DNA from: JBGPYM01 sp041493205
GTDB lineage: Bacteria; Bacteroidota; Ignavibacteria; UBA10030; UBA6906
Direction: 5' to 3'
NCBI GenBank assembly: GCA_041493205.1
Contig: JBGPYM010000019.1
Location: 1-21,391 of the forward strand
Length of the DNA stretch: 21,391 nt
Under the pieces are notes generated by a model. It was not told the origin of the DNA. It saw only the letters and a program-made list of their open reading frames with translations, and did no database searches. The position numbers were made by a program, and so were the translations under genes. Below, in pieces: positions 1 through 6,732 of the stretch (position 1 is the stretch's first letter; each line of letters starts with the position of its first letter).

Positions 1-161
1 AAAGTCCGGAACGTCGCCTCCTGAAAGCGATCGCGTTCAGGATGTTGGTCCCAAATGAGTGGGTCCGCTGCGACGCGGAACAGCGCGTCGAAGTCGTCCG
101 CTCGCAGTGGGCGGAGCTCGAGGAGATCTCCGGTGAGAATGGGCTGCCGATCAAATGACAC
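1..161 (-). CDS. GNAT-family N-acetyltransferase, N-terminal part (cut by window start)
   Basis: Only the first 53 codons lie in the window; the gene runs off the left edge. The translation begins MSFDRQPILTGDLLELRPLR and continues with ADPLIWDQHPE, which is the typical opening (strand beta1 and helix alpha1) of RimJ/RimL-type GNAT acetyltransferases, enzymes that move an acetyl group from acetyl-CoA to a protein N-terminus or small amine. I chose the GTG at 161 over the in-frame GTG at 170 because a GGAG motif lies 10 nt upstream of the first and only 1 nt from the second. An in-frame TAA lies just above. The acetyl-CoA binding motif would lie outside the window, so the substrate cannot be guessed. 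Family call is fairly sure; specific function unknown. Confidence 0.72.
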   Translation of the reverse strand, partial: MSFDRQPILTGDLLELRPLRADDFDALFRVAADPLIWDQHPERDRFQEATFRT

Positions 162-174
162 GGTATTCACGCTC

Positions 175-234
175 CGGCCACGTTATTCTGTCAGTGTGAG
201 CGACTGGTGAGACCTCACCGCGAGGCTACGTGCT
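175..234. other. Two short palindromes at the end of the DinB-like gene
   Basis: On the minus strand the stop codon of the DinB-like gene lies in the loop of a perfect 7-bp stem (GCGAGGC/GCCTCGC). It is followed at once by a second inverted repeat, GGTGAG-GT-CTCACC. There is no T-run after either, so they do not look like good intrinsic terminators. They might be remnants of a recombination site or weak RNA structures. Confidence 0.35.
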
Positions 235-753
235 TGCCTCGCGCCCTCTGTTCCGCCAGTCCCACAGCCCGGCTGTCACCGGCACCGGCAGGCGGCACTT
301 CAATTGCCGGGCCACCATTACTATCTGCCCCCGATGATGCGCCTCATGTGCAACGAAGTAGGTCAGGACATGCCCTACGTCCAGAGGCAGGTTACGCCAT
401 ACGTAGGCCTTGGATGGCGGTATGCGACCCCCCCGCTTGCAACCCAGAGCCAGAAGGGCAGTCATGCCGCGACCGCTTCGTTTGAGGGCCGCGCGCAGTT
501 GCCGGGCAGTGACGGACCGGTGATCCACCCGCTTAGGGGCGACAATGCCGTGCTCATTTCCCAGTGTCTTAATCCAGGTGCACCGTGAGTTGTGGAGATG
601 GGCAGCGATCGCCCTGACCGTGCGGGTCGGGACTCCGGGGACGGTAGCGGACCAGAGAACCGGGGGAATCTGCTCGATGAGGTAGTCTGTGACACGACTG
701 TTGGTCCTCCAGGCAGTCAGGACTGCATCCTGCAGATCGAGGGGTGGAAGCAT
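226..753 (-). CDS. DinB-family (DUF664-like) putative metal-dependent protein
   Basis: 175 residues from the ATG at 753, which has AAGGGAAG 6 nt upstream. The longer reading frame up to 819 would overlap the preceding gene and is not needed. The protein shows the four-helix DinB pattern: a first conserved His in IAAHLHNSR near residue 50, and a C-terminal HEAHHRGQI motif, which together give the His triad that binds a divalent metal in this superfamily. DinB-fold proteins include thiol-dependent transferases (bacillithiol or mycothiol S-transferases) and many of unknown role. Nothing here fixes the substrate. It lies 32 nt after a small membrane-protein gene and before a GNAT gene, in a block of unrelated small genes that looks horizontally acquired. 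Confidence 0.8.
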   Translation of the reverse strand: MLPPLDLQDAVLTAWRTNSRVTDYLIEQIPPVLWSATVPGVPTRTVRAIAAHLHNSRCTWIKTLGNEHGIVAPKRVDHRSVTARQLRAALKRSGRGMTALLALGCKRGGRIPPSKAYVWRNLPLDVGHVLTYFVAHEAHHRGQIVMVARQLKCRLPVPVTAGLWDWRNRGREAST

Positions 754-785
754 TGGGACTTCCCTTTCAGGCAAGCCCCCTTTGT

Positions 786-1106
786 TCAGGTCGCCGATGT
801 CAACTCCTGTATCGCCCACAAGGCGATCCTGAAGAAGGCTTCCACACCGAGTGGAATGAACAGCCCATCGGGGATGAGAGAGACCCCAGTGTAGTGCATC
901 GTCAAATACACAGCCAAACCTATCACAAGTGGAACTGACATAAATCCGGGTAACGGTATCGGTACAAAGCCAAGGAGGAGTGGCCCTCCGGCTATTATGA
1001 GGCAGTTCAAGTAGGTGGCTTTAATGGACCGAACCCGAAAAAGAATTACATATGCGACGGATTTGAGGAGCCAAATGGCCGGAACCAAGAATAGCGAAAT
1101 GTGCAA
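786..1106 (-). CDS. Small hypothetical membrane protein (106 aa)
   Basis: I do not recognise this protein. It has about three hydrophobic segments (roughly residues 3-22, 34-70 in two stretches, and 80-100) and no charged catalytic motif, so it is probably an inner-membrane protein. The start is a TTG, with AAGGGA about 7 nt before it; no ATG is available upstream in frame. It follows the membrane-protein gene at 1170-1601 by 63 nt, and that gap contains a GC-rich hairpin. Codon choice is less GC-rich than in the housekeeping genes on the right, consistent with foreign origin. Confidence reflects the unusual start and lack of a family match. Confidence 0.55.
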   Translation of the reverse strand: MHISLFLVPAIWLLKSVAYVILFRVRSIKATYLNCLIIAGGPLLLGFVPIPLPGFMSVPLVIGLAVYLTMHYTGVSLIPDGLFIPLGVEAFFRIALWAIQELTSAT

Positions 1107-1120
1107 TTTGTGTCCCTTCT

Positions 1121-1142
1121 TCTGAATGCCGCCCTACGGGTG
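1121..1142. other. GC-rich hairpin between two small membrane-protein genes
   Basis: GCCGCC and GGCGGC form a 6-bp stem around an 8-nt loop in the 63-nt gap between the two small membrane-protein genes. No T-run follows on either strand and no integron core site (GTTRRRY) is beside it, so its role is unclear. Confidence 0.3.
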
Positions 1143-1169
1143 GCGGCTCACCCGCGGCTGATGGACGTC

Positions 1170-1601
1170 TCAGCCCTCTGCCGCCCCAACTGAACCCCTG
1201 GAAAAATATTTGCTCGCGACGGAATATGCGACAATATAGAGCGGAATGATAAATGCGTAAAACGTCCATAGCGGGATGAGATATCGTATCTCAGCAGTGC
1301 CCGACAGTCCAAAGTGCACCGAGGCGATGACAAGCCCCAACAGCACAGGGCAAACCGTCAGGAGTAAAATGGCCTTTCGTTCCACTGGCTTGAAGCTCCC
1401 CCAGAGGAGGAGGAATGTCCAACCCAGCATCAATGAAGCGGCGATTCTCGATAAATACAGGTAGTCGTCGACAAAGACAGTCTGTTGCAGTCCAAACATG
1501 GTCTTGGCGACTTGGGGAAAGACCAGGGGAACTGTAGCGAGCAGATCTGCAAGGACCCCAAGGTAATAACAGACTTTGAGAAAACGGATTCGTCGGTTCA
1601 T
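1170..1601 (-). CDS. Hypothetical four-helix membrane protein (143 aa)
   Basis: 143 residues from an ATG at 1601. Four hydrophobic stretches are visible (about residues 8-30, 48-68, 78-98 and 107-130), separated by short loops with a few charges; the C-terminus is short and soluble. No catalytic or transport motif is recognised. The protein resembles the many small integral membrane proteins found in accessory regions, but I cannot name a family. There is no strong Shine-Dalgarno in front of the ATG. It sits between a DUF4386-like fragment and another small membrane protein, all read leftwards. Confidence 0.62.
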   Translation of the reverse strand: MNRRIRFLKVCYYLGVLADLLATVPLVFPQVAKTMFGLQQTVFVDDYLYLSRIAASLMLGWTFLLLWGSFKPVERKAILLLTVCPVLLGLVIASVHFGLSGTAEIRYLIPLWTFYAFIIPLYIVAYSVASKYFSRGSVGAAEG

Positions 1602-1617
1602 GAGTTCTTTATTGTTC

Positions 1618-1650
1618 GGTCGCGTGTTCGTCGGCGCTCGCTGGTTAGAC
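1618..1650 (-). other. Possible half of an integron attC site
   Basis: Reading the minus strand, the stop codon of the small gene at 1645-1794 lies inside GTCTAAC, which fits the integron R'' core (RYYYAAC). It is followed by CAGCGAGCGCCGACG, which resembles the left half of many attC sites. A stop codon embedded in the core is common in gene cassettes. However, no partner GTTRRRY core follows before the next gene, so at best this is half a site. Confidence 0.25.
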
Positions 1651-1794
1651 GGTACCGGCCCGTGCTCGATCGGGCTCGGCTATCCCGGATAGTCTTAATC
1701 CCTTAAACAGAAGCCAGAAACTCAGCGCGAGTTCGAAGATAGCCATTGGCGAGTCAAACCACCAATAGTGCTGATTGTCATTCGTTTCCTCCAT
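1645..1794 (-). pseudogene. Short DUF4386-like C-terminal fragment (49 aa)
   Basis: A 49-residue open frame starting at an ATG 9 nt after the beta-lactamase stop codon. Its middle, MAIFELALSFWLLFKGLR, closely resembles the last transmembrane helix and tail of DUF4386 proteins, including the complete one encoded at 2721-3371 (which ends in VALFEIILLPFWLFFRGF). No Shine-Dalgarno is visible. I read it as the remaining C-terminal end of a second DUF4386 gene whose front was lost or replaced. It could instead be translated as a one-helix peptide, since it keeps an intact start and stop. The stop lies in a GTCTAAC motif. Confidence 0.55.
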
Positions 1795-1803
1795 GTATGC
1801 AAG

Positions 1804-2706
1804 TCAGTGGGTCCTGAGACCTATGGTCCACTGCGCGATCACGCGACCAACTTCTTCCAACGCTCTGTTGCGGTCGGAGATTCCGGCAGTAGTCTCTGTG
1901 AGATAAGCTGCCGCCAGGATTGGACGGCCTCCGGGGGGCCACATGACCGCCACATCGTTTGTCGATCCGCGCTCGCCCGTGCCCGTCTTGTCTCCAACGC
2001 GCCAGTCCTTCGGAACGCCGGCTCTGAGCCTCTCGGTGCCCGTTGTGCTTCGCAAGAGCCAGCCGATAAGTAGGTCACGCGATCGGCCGGTCAATCTGCT
2101 CCCCAGAAGTATGGCCTGCATGTCGGCCACCATCGCATTCGGTGTTGTCGTATCTCGTGGATCACCTGGAACGGCACTATTCAGCTCCGGTTCCATACGA
2201 TCAAGGCGGGTAACAGGATCTTCGATGTGGCGTAGGTAGGCAGTGAGGCGAGAGGGCCCACCGACTGCACTGAGCAGCAAATTTGCGGCCGTATTGTCGC
2301 TGTATTCAATCGCTGCTTCGGCAAGTGCCTCCACGCTCATCCCACCATCCTGCACGTGTGCACGGGTTATAGGTGCATAGTCCAGGATATCTCCGGGAGC
2401 GTATCGAACGAAACGGGTAAGCTGTTCTTGGTGAGCATCAACGCGTGATAGGACGTGAGCGACGAGAAGCCACTTGAAGGTACTGCAGAGAGGGAACCGA
2501 TCATGCTCCCGATATGCGAGGCGCCTGCCAGAATCTGTATCGATGGCTGCAACACCTAAGCGCCCGACAACTCGCGCCTCGATCGCGGCCAACTCCCGCA
2601 CCTTCACAGGGATTGCGGCGTCTGCGGCGGGCGCACGCCGCTTGTAGCTGAATAGTGCGATCGCAGCCATCGCCGCGAGTGCCTCACGTCTATCCATGAT
2701 GGCCAT
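1804..2706 (-). CDS. bla: Class A (Ambler) serine beta-lactamase
   Basis: 300 residues with every hallmark of a class A beta-lactamase: nucleophile motif STFK (Ser75-Lys78), SDN loop (136-138), omega-loop EPELN (Glu172, the deacylating Glu166 of the standard numbering), and KTG (240-242) in GDKTGTGERG. A Cys directly precedes the catalytic Ser, as in CTX-M-like enzymes. It should hydrolyse penicillins and possibly cephalosporins in the periplasm; the spectrum cannot be read from sequence. The N-terminus (MDRREALAAMAAIALF) has an RR pair before a short hydrophobic stretch, so export may be by Tat or Sec. A second ATG at 2697 fits that signal peptide slightly better; neither start has a clear Shine-Dalgarno. 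It lies 14 nt after a DUF4386 gene and directly before a DUF4386-like fragment. Confidence 0.95.
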   Translation of the reverse strand: MAIMDRREALAAMAAIALFSYKRRAPAADAAIPVKVRELAAIEARVVGRLGVAAIDTDSGRRLAYREHDRFPLCSTFKWLLVAHVLSRVDAHQEQLTRFVRYAPGDILDYAPITRAHVQDGGMSVEALAEAAIEYSDNTAANLLLSAVGGPSRLTAYLRHIEDPVTRLDRMEPELNSAVPGDPRDTTTPNAMVADMQAILLGSRLTGRSRDLLIGWLLRSTTGTERLRAGVPKDWRVGDKTGTGERGSTNDVAVMWPPGGRPILAAAYLTETTAGISDRNRALEEVGRVIAQWTIGLRTH

Positions 2707-2720
2707 TACGATTCACGAGA

Positions 2721-3371
2721 TCATTTTTTTTCACTATCTACTGCCGGCATCTTGAAGCCCCGGAAGAACAACCAGAAGGGGAGAAGTATGATCTCGAACA
2801 ACGCGACGGGGATCGCGATGTACGTTGCTGGACCGAAAGGAGTTGGATCGATGACGCTGAACCAGGACGCTGCCCCGCCGAACAGGATCAAGGTATACCC
2901 GACCAGACCGAGGATCGGCAGAGATATCTGGGTCAGGCCCATGAGCATCGCCTGCTTGAGCGAGTTACCGAGGGTTTGATACCAGGAGTTCAGGGGCGCA
3001 CCCGCCTTGATGAACTCCCCACTCAGAGGGATCAGCATCAGAGTTGCTGCGATGCCGAACATCATGACGGCCCCTTCGATGATCCGCAGCGCCAGGTACC
3101 CGACCGCCGCAGTTTCGTTGAGCTTTCTCAGCAAGGGATACATGTACACCGCGATGAACACGATGCCGATGTTGTTGATGGACCAGAGCAGGGCTACCCA
3201 GGCGACGGCGGCAGTGTTGGGAAATATCTCAGCCAGATAGTGTGGCGCGTTCAGAATTGGATCCCCGAGGAGGGCAGCCGGGATACTGGCGGCCGCGGTC
3301 ACCAGAAAAAGGGTTGCCACCAGAATCTCGACCCTGCGTTGCCCTGCACCAATGATGCGTCTTTGTGTCAT
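2721..3371 (-). CDS. DUF4386 family integral membrane protein
   Basis: 216 residues from the ATG at 3371 (MTQRRIIGAGQRR). That start has GAGGA 6 nt upstream and overlaps the stop of the preceding frame as ATGA; an upstream in-frame ATG at 3404 is less likely. About six hydrophobic segments alternate through the protein, with the family features LLGDPILN after helix 1, a long central helix pair, and the closing helix ending in FWLFFRGF. DUF4386 proteins are inner-membrane proteins of unknown function, common in Bacteroidota, Actinobacteria and Firmicutes. The gene is translationally coupled to the truncated acetyltransferase frame upstream and lies 14 nt before the beta-lactamase. Confidence 0.82.
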   Translation of the reverse strand: MTQRRIIGAGQRRVEILVATLFLVTAAASIPAALLGDPILNAPHYLAEIFPNTAAVAWVALLWSINNIGIVFIAVYMYPLLRKLNETAAVGYLALRIIEGAVMMFGIAATLMLIPLSGEFIKAGAPLNSWYQTLGNSLKQAMLMGLTQISLPILGLVGYTLILFGGAASWFSVIDPTPFGPATYIAIPVALFEIILLPFWLFFRGFKMPAVDSEKK

Positions 3372-3646
3372 CTTGATTCCTCTTTGATTCGATTGCAGAT
3401 CCAATCCCCGGCACTGATCTCCAGATCCAAACCAATTTGGGCTTCCTTGGCGGACGTGGCGTTAGTGCCCCTGGGCAAAGGCGTCCATTTATTGGATTCG
3501 AAATTCTCGGGACCCTTTGGGTCGTCATAATACGTAAAATGGCCAACGCTGATGGTGGGCCGAGTGATGAACGGCTTCAGAAATCCAGTTCGAGTGACGC
3601 CGGTTATCGGGTGCTTCGTGTTCGGCAAGGGACCATTGGGAGTCAT
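3368..3646 (-). pseudogene. Truncated Vat/CatB-type xenobiotic acetyltransferase fused to unrelated tail
   Basis: The first 45 or so residues (HPITGVTRTGFLKPFI, then ISVGHFTYYDDPKGPENFES) match the N-terminus of the Vat/CatB group of hexapeptide-repeat xenobiotic acetyltransferases, which O-acetylate streptogramin A or chloramphenicol. Full-length members are about 210 residues and carry left-handed beta-helix repeats and a catalytic His; all of that is missing here. After FES the sequence no longer resembles the family and runs into the leader of the DUF4386 gene, ending in a 4-nt overlap (ATGA) with its start. It therefore looks like a recombination scar and should be enzymatically dead. 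The ATG lies 28 nt after the attC-like core site, as expected for the first codon of a gene cassette. Confidence 0.6.
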
Positions 3647-3670
3647 ATACTATCCACTTTTTGAGGAGTG

Positions 3671-3735
3671 CAACCTAACGAACAGCGTTAAGCTGCGGTG
3701 ACGACACTTCAAGTCCTTCACCGCAGGTGCTTAGA
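3671..3735 (-). other. attC-like integron recombination site
   Basis: On the minus strand this ends in GCAGCTTAACGCTGTTCGTTAGGT. The last seven bases fit the integron R' core (GTTRRRY), and the whole right half parallels aadA/aadB-type attC sites (GCGGCTTAA, a short spacer, GTTAGAT). CTGCGGTGA and TCACCGCAG form a perfect 9-bp stem in the middle. The left core, GTCTAAG, departs from RYYYAAC at its last base, and the left spacer looks shortened. The stop codon of the upstream gene (3718) falls inside the site and the next gene starts 28 nt after it, both typical of gene cassettes. Right half convincing, left half degenerate. Confidence 0.62.
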
Positions 3736-4257
3736 CGTGCCATTTTTCCATTTCGAATTCTGTGCTTGAATTCTGGCTCGCCTGTGGTCAATGAGTCCGA
3801 GAAATGTGCTGAGAACAACGAGTACCAGCAGCACCTGTAATACTAAATGCAATCCATAAGGAGCCAAATGACGACCAAAGGATGGCAATATCTTGACAGA
3901 TTGGCTGAACACACGATGATATACACTCATCCAAGTGTCTGATGCGCCGAAGATATACGCAATCCACCATGTACGTATTTCCATCGCAAGCCAACCCAGG
4001 TAACCAAGAAGCCCTACCCACATAATCCATATCAGCCCCCTCGCCAACGCAAACCAGAAAACCAACACGGGGAGTGCAAAAAGGCCAACGAAAGCAATGT
4101 CCTGAATATCGATGCCCCCGTGTAGTGCCCGAGAAACCAACGGATCGAACCCGGGCTGGTAATTCCACTTTCCAAGAGGGAACCATTGAATAATTTGAAA
4201 ATAGAGCGCTAGTGCCACCTGTGCGATGAATGACACTCGAAACCACTTTGTCTTCAT
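3718..4257 (-). CDS. Hypothetical multi-spanning membrane protein (179 aa), likely cassette gene
   Basis: 179 residues from the ATG at 4257 (MKTKWFRVSF), chosen because GGAG lies 5 nt upstream; the open frame extends to 4347 but without support. Four or five hydrophobic segments are visible (about residues 8-22, 50-75, 78-95, 140-165), rich in Trp and aromatic residues, with a basic C-terminal tail. No known motif was found. Base composition is clearly more AT-rich than the neighbouring pyrG operon, pointing to foreign origin. Its last codons and TGA stop lie inside the attC-like site, as in mobile gene cassettes. It is the gene nearest to pyrG. Confidence 0.7.
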   Translation of the reverse strand: MKTKWFRVSFIAQVALALYFQIIQWFPLGKWNYQPGFDPLVSRALHGGIDIQDIAFVGLFALPVLVFWFALARGLIWIMWVGLLGYLGWLAMEIRTWWIAYIFGASDTWMSVYHRVFSQSVKILPSFGRHLAPYGLHLVLQVLLVLVVLSTFLGLIDHRRARIQAQNSKWKNGTSKHLR

Positions 4258-4442
4258 GCTACTCCGTTCTTGCCGCCTGACCATCATAAAACACGAAGGC
4301 CTCATCATTCTTGCGAACGAAAAGGCCTGTTCAGCCAAAATCAACAAACGTGGGAGTTCACTTGCACCGGGTTATAAAGCAGTTCAAACATGGATACAAT
4401 TCCGGCTCATGTATAAGGTGTATATCGAACGCGGGCGAACGG
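4258..4442. other. Intergenic boundary between accessory block and pyrG
   Basis: 185 nt with no supported gene. I looked here for an integron attI site, an integrase fragment or a terminator for the pyrG operon and saw none that is convincing. GTTCG occurs as a short direct repeat just after the pyrG stop, with no T-run. This is where the accessory block joins the core chromosome. Confidence 0.4.
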
Positions 4443-6074
4443 TCAATCCCTTTGGTTCATATTCTCGCTGTATTCCAGCGACGCTTTCACAAAGTCGCGG
4501 AATAACGGATGCGCATTCGTCGCGCGCGATTTCAACTCTGGATGAAATTGCCCCCCAACAAACCACGGGTGATCCGGCAGCTCGATCATCTCCACCAGGC
4601 CGTTGTCCGGACAGATGCCGCTGAATATCATCCCACAGGCAGCGAGCCGGGCCTTGAATGCATCATTGACCTCGTACCGGTGCCGGTGCCGCTCGTGAAT
4701 CAGGTCTGTCCGGTACGCCTTGTGCGCCTTCGTCCCCTTCTCCAACCTGCAGGGGAATGATCCGAGACGCATCGTGCCGCCATATTCCTTCACTTTCTTC
4801 TGCTCGAGCATCAGGTCGATCACGTTCTGATCGGTCTGCTTGAATTCCGTGCTGTTGGCATGCTCCATGCCGCACACGTTCCGCGCGTATTCAATCACAG
4901 CACACTGCAGCCCGAGGCATATTCCGAAAAAAGGAATCTTCTGCGTCCGTACATACTCCACTGCCCGGATCTTCCCTTCAATTCCTCGTTCGCCAAACCC
5001 GGGGGCAACCAGAAGCCCGCTTACCCCCTTGAGATGCCTCTCCGGGCCGTCTTTCTCGATGTCCTCCGCCCGGATCCAGCGAAGGTCCACCTCGACATTG
5101 TTCGCAGCCCCCGCATGCACAAACGACTCCGCAATACTCTTGTAGGCATCCTTGTGGTCGGTGTACTTGCCGCAGATGCCGATCATGATTTTTCCCGCGG
5201 GATTCTTGACGCGGTCGACAAATTTCTTCCACTCCCTGAGATTCGGACGCGGACAGGTGAGGTCGAGCTTCTCCAGCACGATCTCATCCACCTCCTGCTC
5301 CGCATACACCAGGGGCACCTCGTAAATCGTCTCCACGTCGCGTCCGTCCACCACGCGCTCTGGTTCAACATTCGTGAACAGGGCAATCTTCTCGCGCACT
5401 TCGTGCGACAGCGGCCGGTCGGACCTGCAGATCAGCATGTCAGGCTGTATCCCGAGCTCCAGTAACGCCTTGACACTGTGCTGCGTGGGCTTGGTCTTGA
5501 TCTCCCCCGCAGACCCGATGAACGGTACCAGCGTCACATGAATCGCCATCGCGTTCGAACGGCCAAGCTTGAACATGAACTGACGCATCGCCTCCAGAAA
5601 CGGCAGACTCTCGATGTCGCCCACCGTCCCGCCCACCTCGGTGATGACCACGTCATAATCGCCCGTCTCGCCCAACGCCTCGAACCGCCTTTTGATTTCG
5701 TCGGTAATGTGCGGAATCACCTGCACGGTCGCACCGAGATAATCTCCGCGCCGTTCCTTGCTGATGACTTCGTGATAAATCTGCCCTGTCGTGGAGTTGT
5801 TCCGCCTGCTCGTCGTGATGTCCAAAAACCGCTCGTAATGGCCGAGGTCGAGATCGGTTTCCGCCCCGTCATCGGTGACGTACACCTCGCCGTGCTGAAA
5901 CGGATTCATCGTCCCGGGATCAACGTTCAGATACGGATCGAATTTCTGAATGGTCACGCGCAAGCCGCGCGATTTGAGCAGTAATCCAATTGAAGCGGAT
6001 GCGATCCCCTTCCCCAGTGACGATACGACGCCTCCCGTCACAAAAATGTATTTTACCTGATGTCGGCGTGTCAC
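4443..6074 (-). CDS. pyrG: CTP synthase (glutamine-hydrolysing)
   Basis: 543 residues, the usual full length. Makes CTP from UTP, ATP and glutamine in the cytoplasm. The N-terminal synthetase domain shows KYIFVTGGVVSSLGKGI with its ATP-binding loop (residues 8-24), FDPYLNVDPGTMNPFQHGEV (45-64) and TEVGGTVGDIES. The C-terminal class I glutamine amidotransferase domain carries the nucleophile Cys386 in FGICLGLQ and the His511/Glu513 pair in GGQFHPELKSR. The start is a GTG at 6074 with AGGAG 6 nt before it. It is the last gene of a tight minus-strand operon, 13 nt after the DUF502 gene. Having kdsB in the same operon is sensible, since KdsB consumes CTP. Confidence 0.98.
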   Translation of the reverse strand: MTRRHQVKYIFVTGGVVSSLGKGIASASIGLLLKSRGLRVTIQKFDPYLNVDPGTMNPFQHGEVYVTDDGAETDLDLGHYERFLDITTSRRNNSTTGQIYHEVISKERRGDYLGATVQVIPHITDEIKRRFEALGETGDYDVVITEVGGTVGDIESLPFLEAMRQFMFKLGRSNAMAIHVTLVPFIGSAGEIKTKPTQHSVKALLELGIQPDMLICRSDRPLSHEVREKIALFTNVEPERVVDGRDVETIYEVPLVYAEQEVDEIVLEKLDLTCPRPNLREWKKFVDRVKNPAGKIMIGICGKYTDHKDAYKSIAESFVHAGAANNVEVDLRWIRAEDIEKDGPERHLKGVSGLLVAPGFGERGIEGKIRAVEYVRTQKIPFFGICLGLQCAVIEYARNVCGMEHANSTEFKQTDQNVIDLMLEQKKVKEYGGTMRLGSFPCRLEKGTKAHKAYRTDLIHERHRHRYEVNDAFKARLAACGMIFSGICPDNGLVEMIELPDHPWFVGGQFHPELKSRATNAHPLFRDFVKASLEYSENMNQRD

Positions 6075-6087
6075 GGATACTCCTGGA

Positions 6088-6717
6088 TTAGTGCGCAGCC
6101 TGCATGCTGTTGATGACGGCAGGTGTTACGATGCCTCCTGACAACACGAGCTTGAGCCCCTCTTCGACGCTCAGCGCAAGCGGGATGGCCTCGGGTTTCG
6201 GAATCAACGCCAGGAACCCGGAGGTGGGGTTGGGCGGATTCGGGATGTACACGTGATACATCTCCACCGGGGGCGGACCGGCAAATGTCGACTCATTCGT
6301 TACGAAGCCGACACAGTAAATCCCTTTACGCGGATACTCCACCATGACCACCAGCCGGAAGGTCTTGCTCTTCCCGCCGACATTGAAGGCGGTCACCAGA
6401 TCCTTGATCGCACCGTACACCGATCGCACAAGCGGAATCGTCTGGAGGAGATTCTCGAACCATGCAAAGAGGAGCCTGCCAACCAGGTTCCGTGTGAGAA
6501 GCCCCACGAGCAGAATCAACACCACCATCGTCGCGAACCCGAGCCCGGGAATCTGATACCCGATCCACTGGGTCAGCACCGGTGAGAATATGCCGTCGAC
6601 CGCGTTGAGCAGGGCCCGGAAAAACCAGTAGGTCAACCCCAGAGGGATGATGACGCCGATCCCCCGCAGAAATGTCGTGCGGATATGCCCCCAGAAAGTC
6701 TTGCGTATGCCGTCCAT
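6088..6717 (-). CDS. DUF502 family membrane protein
   Basis: 209 residues. Two strong transmembrane helices (about residues 15-37 and 54-78) are followed by a soluble domain. The family pattern is clear: GIGVIIPLGLTYWFF at the start, then the segment TIPLVRSVYGAIKDLV, the stretch YPRKGIYCVGFVT, and VYIPNPPNPTSGFLALIPK. DUF502 proteins are inner-membrane proteins of unknown biochemical role that are widespread in Gram-negative bacteria; plant homologues are called LCV/COV proteins. It sits 15 nt after kdsB and 13 nt before pyrG, so it is co-transcribed. No clear Shine-Dalgarno precedes the ATG. Confidence 0.88.
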   Translation of the reverse strand: MDGIRKTFWGHIRTTFLRGIGVIIPLGLTYWFFRALLNAVDGIFSPVLTQWIGYQIPGLGFATMVVLILLVGLLTRNLVGRLLFAWFENLLQTIPLVRSVYGAIKDLVTAFNVGGKSKTFRLVVMVEYPRKGIYCVGFVTNESTFAGPPPVEMYHVYIPNPPNPTSGFLALIPKPEAIPLALSVEEGLKLVLSGGIVTPAVINSMQAAH

Positions 6718-6732
6718 GATTGAATGCCGTTG

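Noticed and set aside
1107..1169. Hairpin between two small membrane genes considered as an attC site.
   Set aside because: No RYYYAAC or GTTRRRY core flanks it.
4258..4442. Searched for an integron integrase fragment or attI beside pyrG.
   Set aside because: No tyrosine-recombinase motif or core site could be found; the interval is too short for an integrase.
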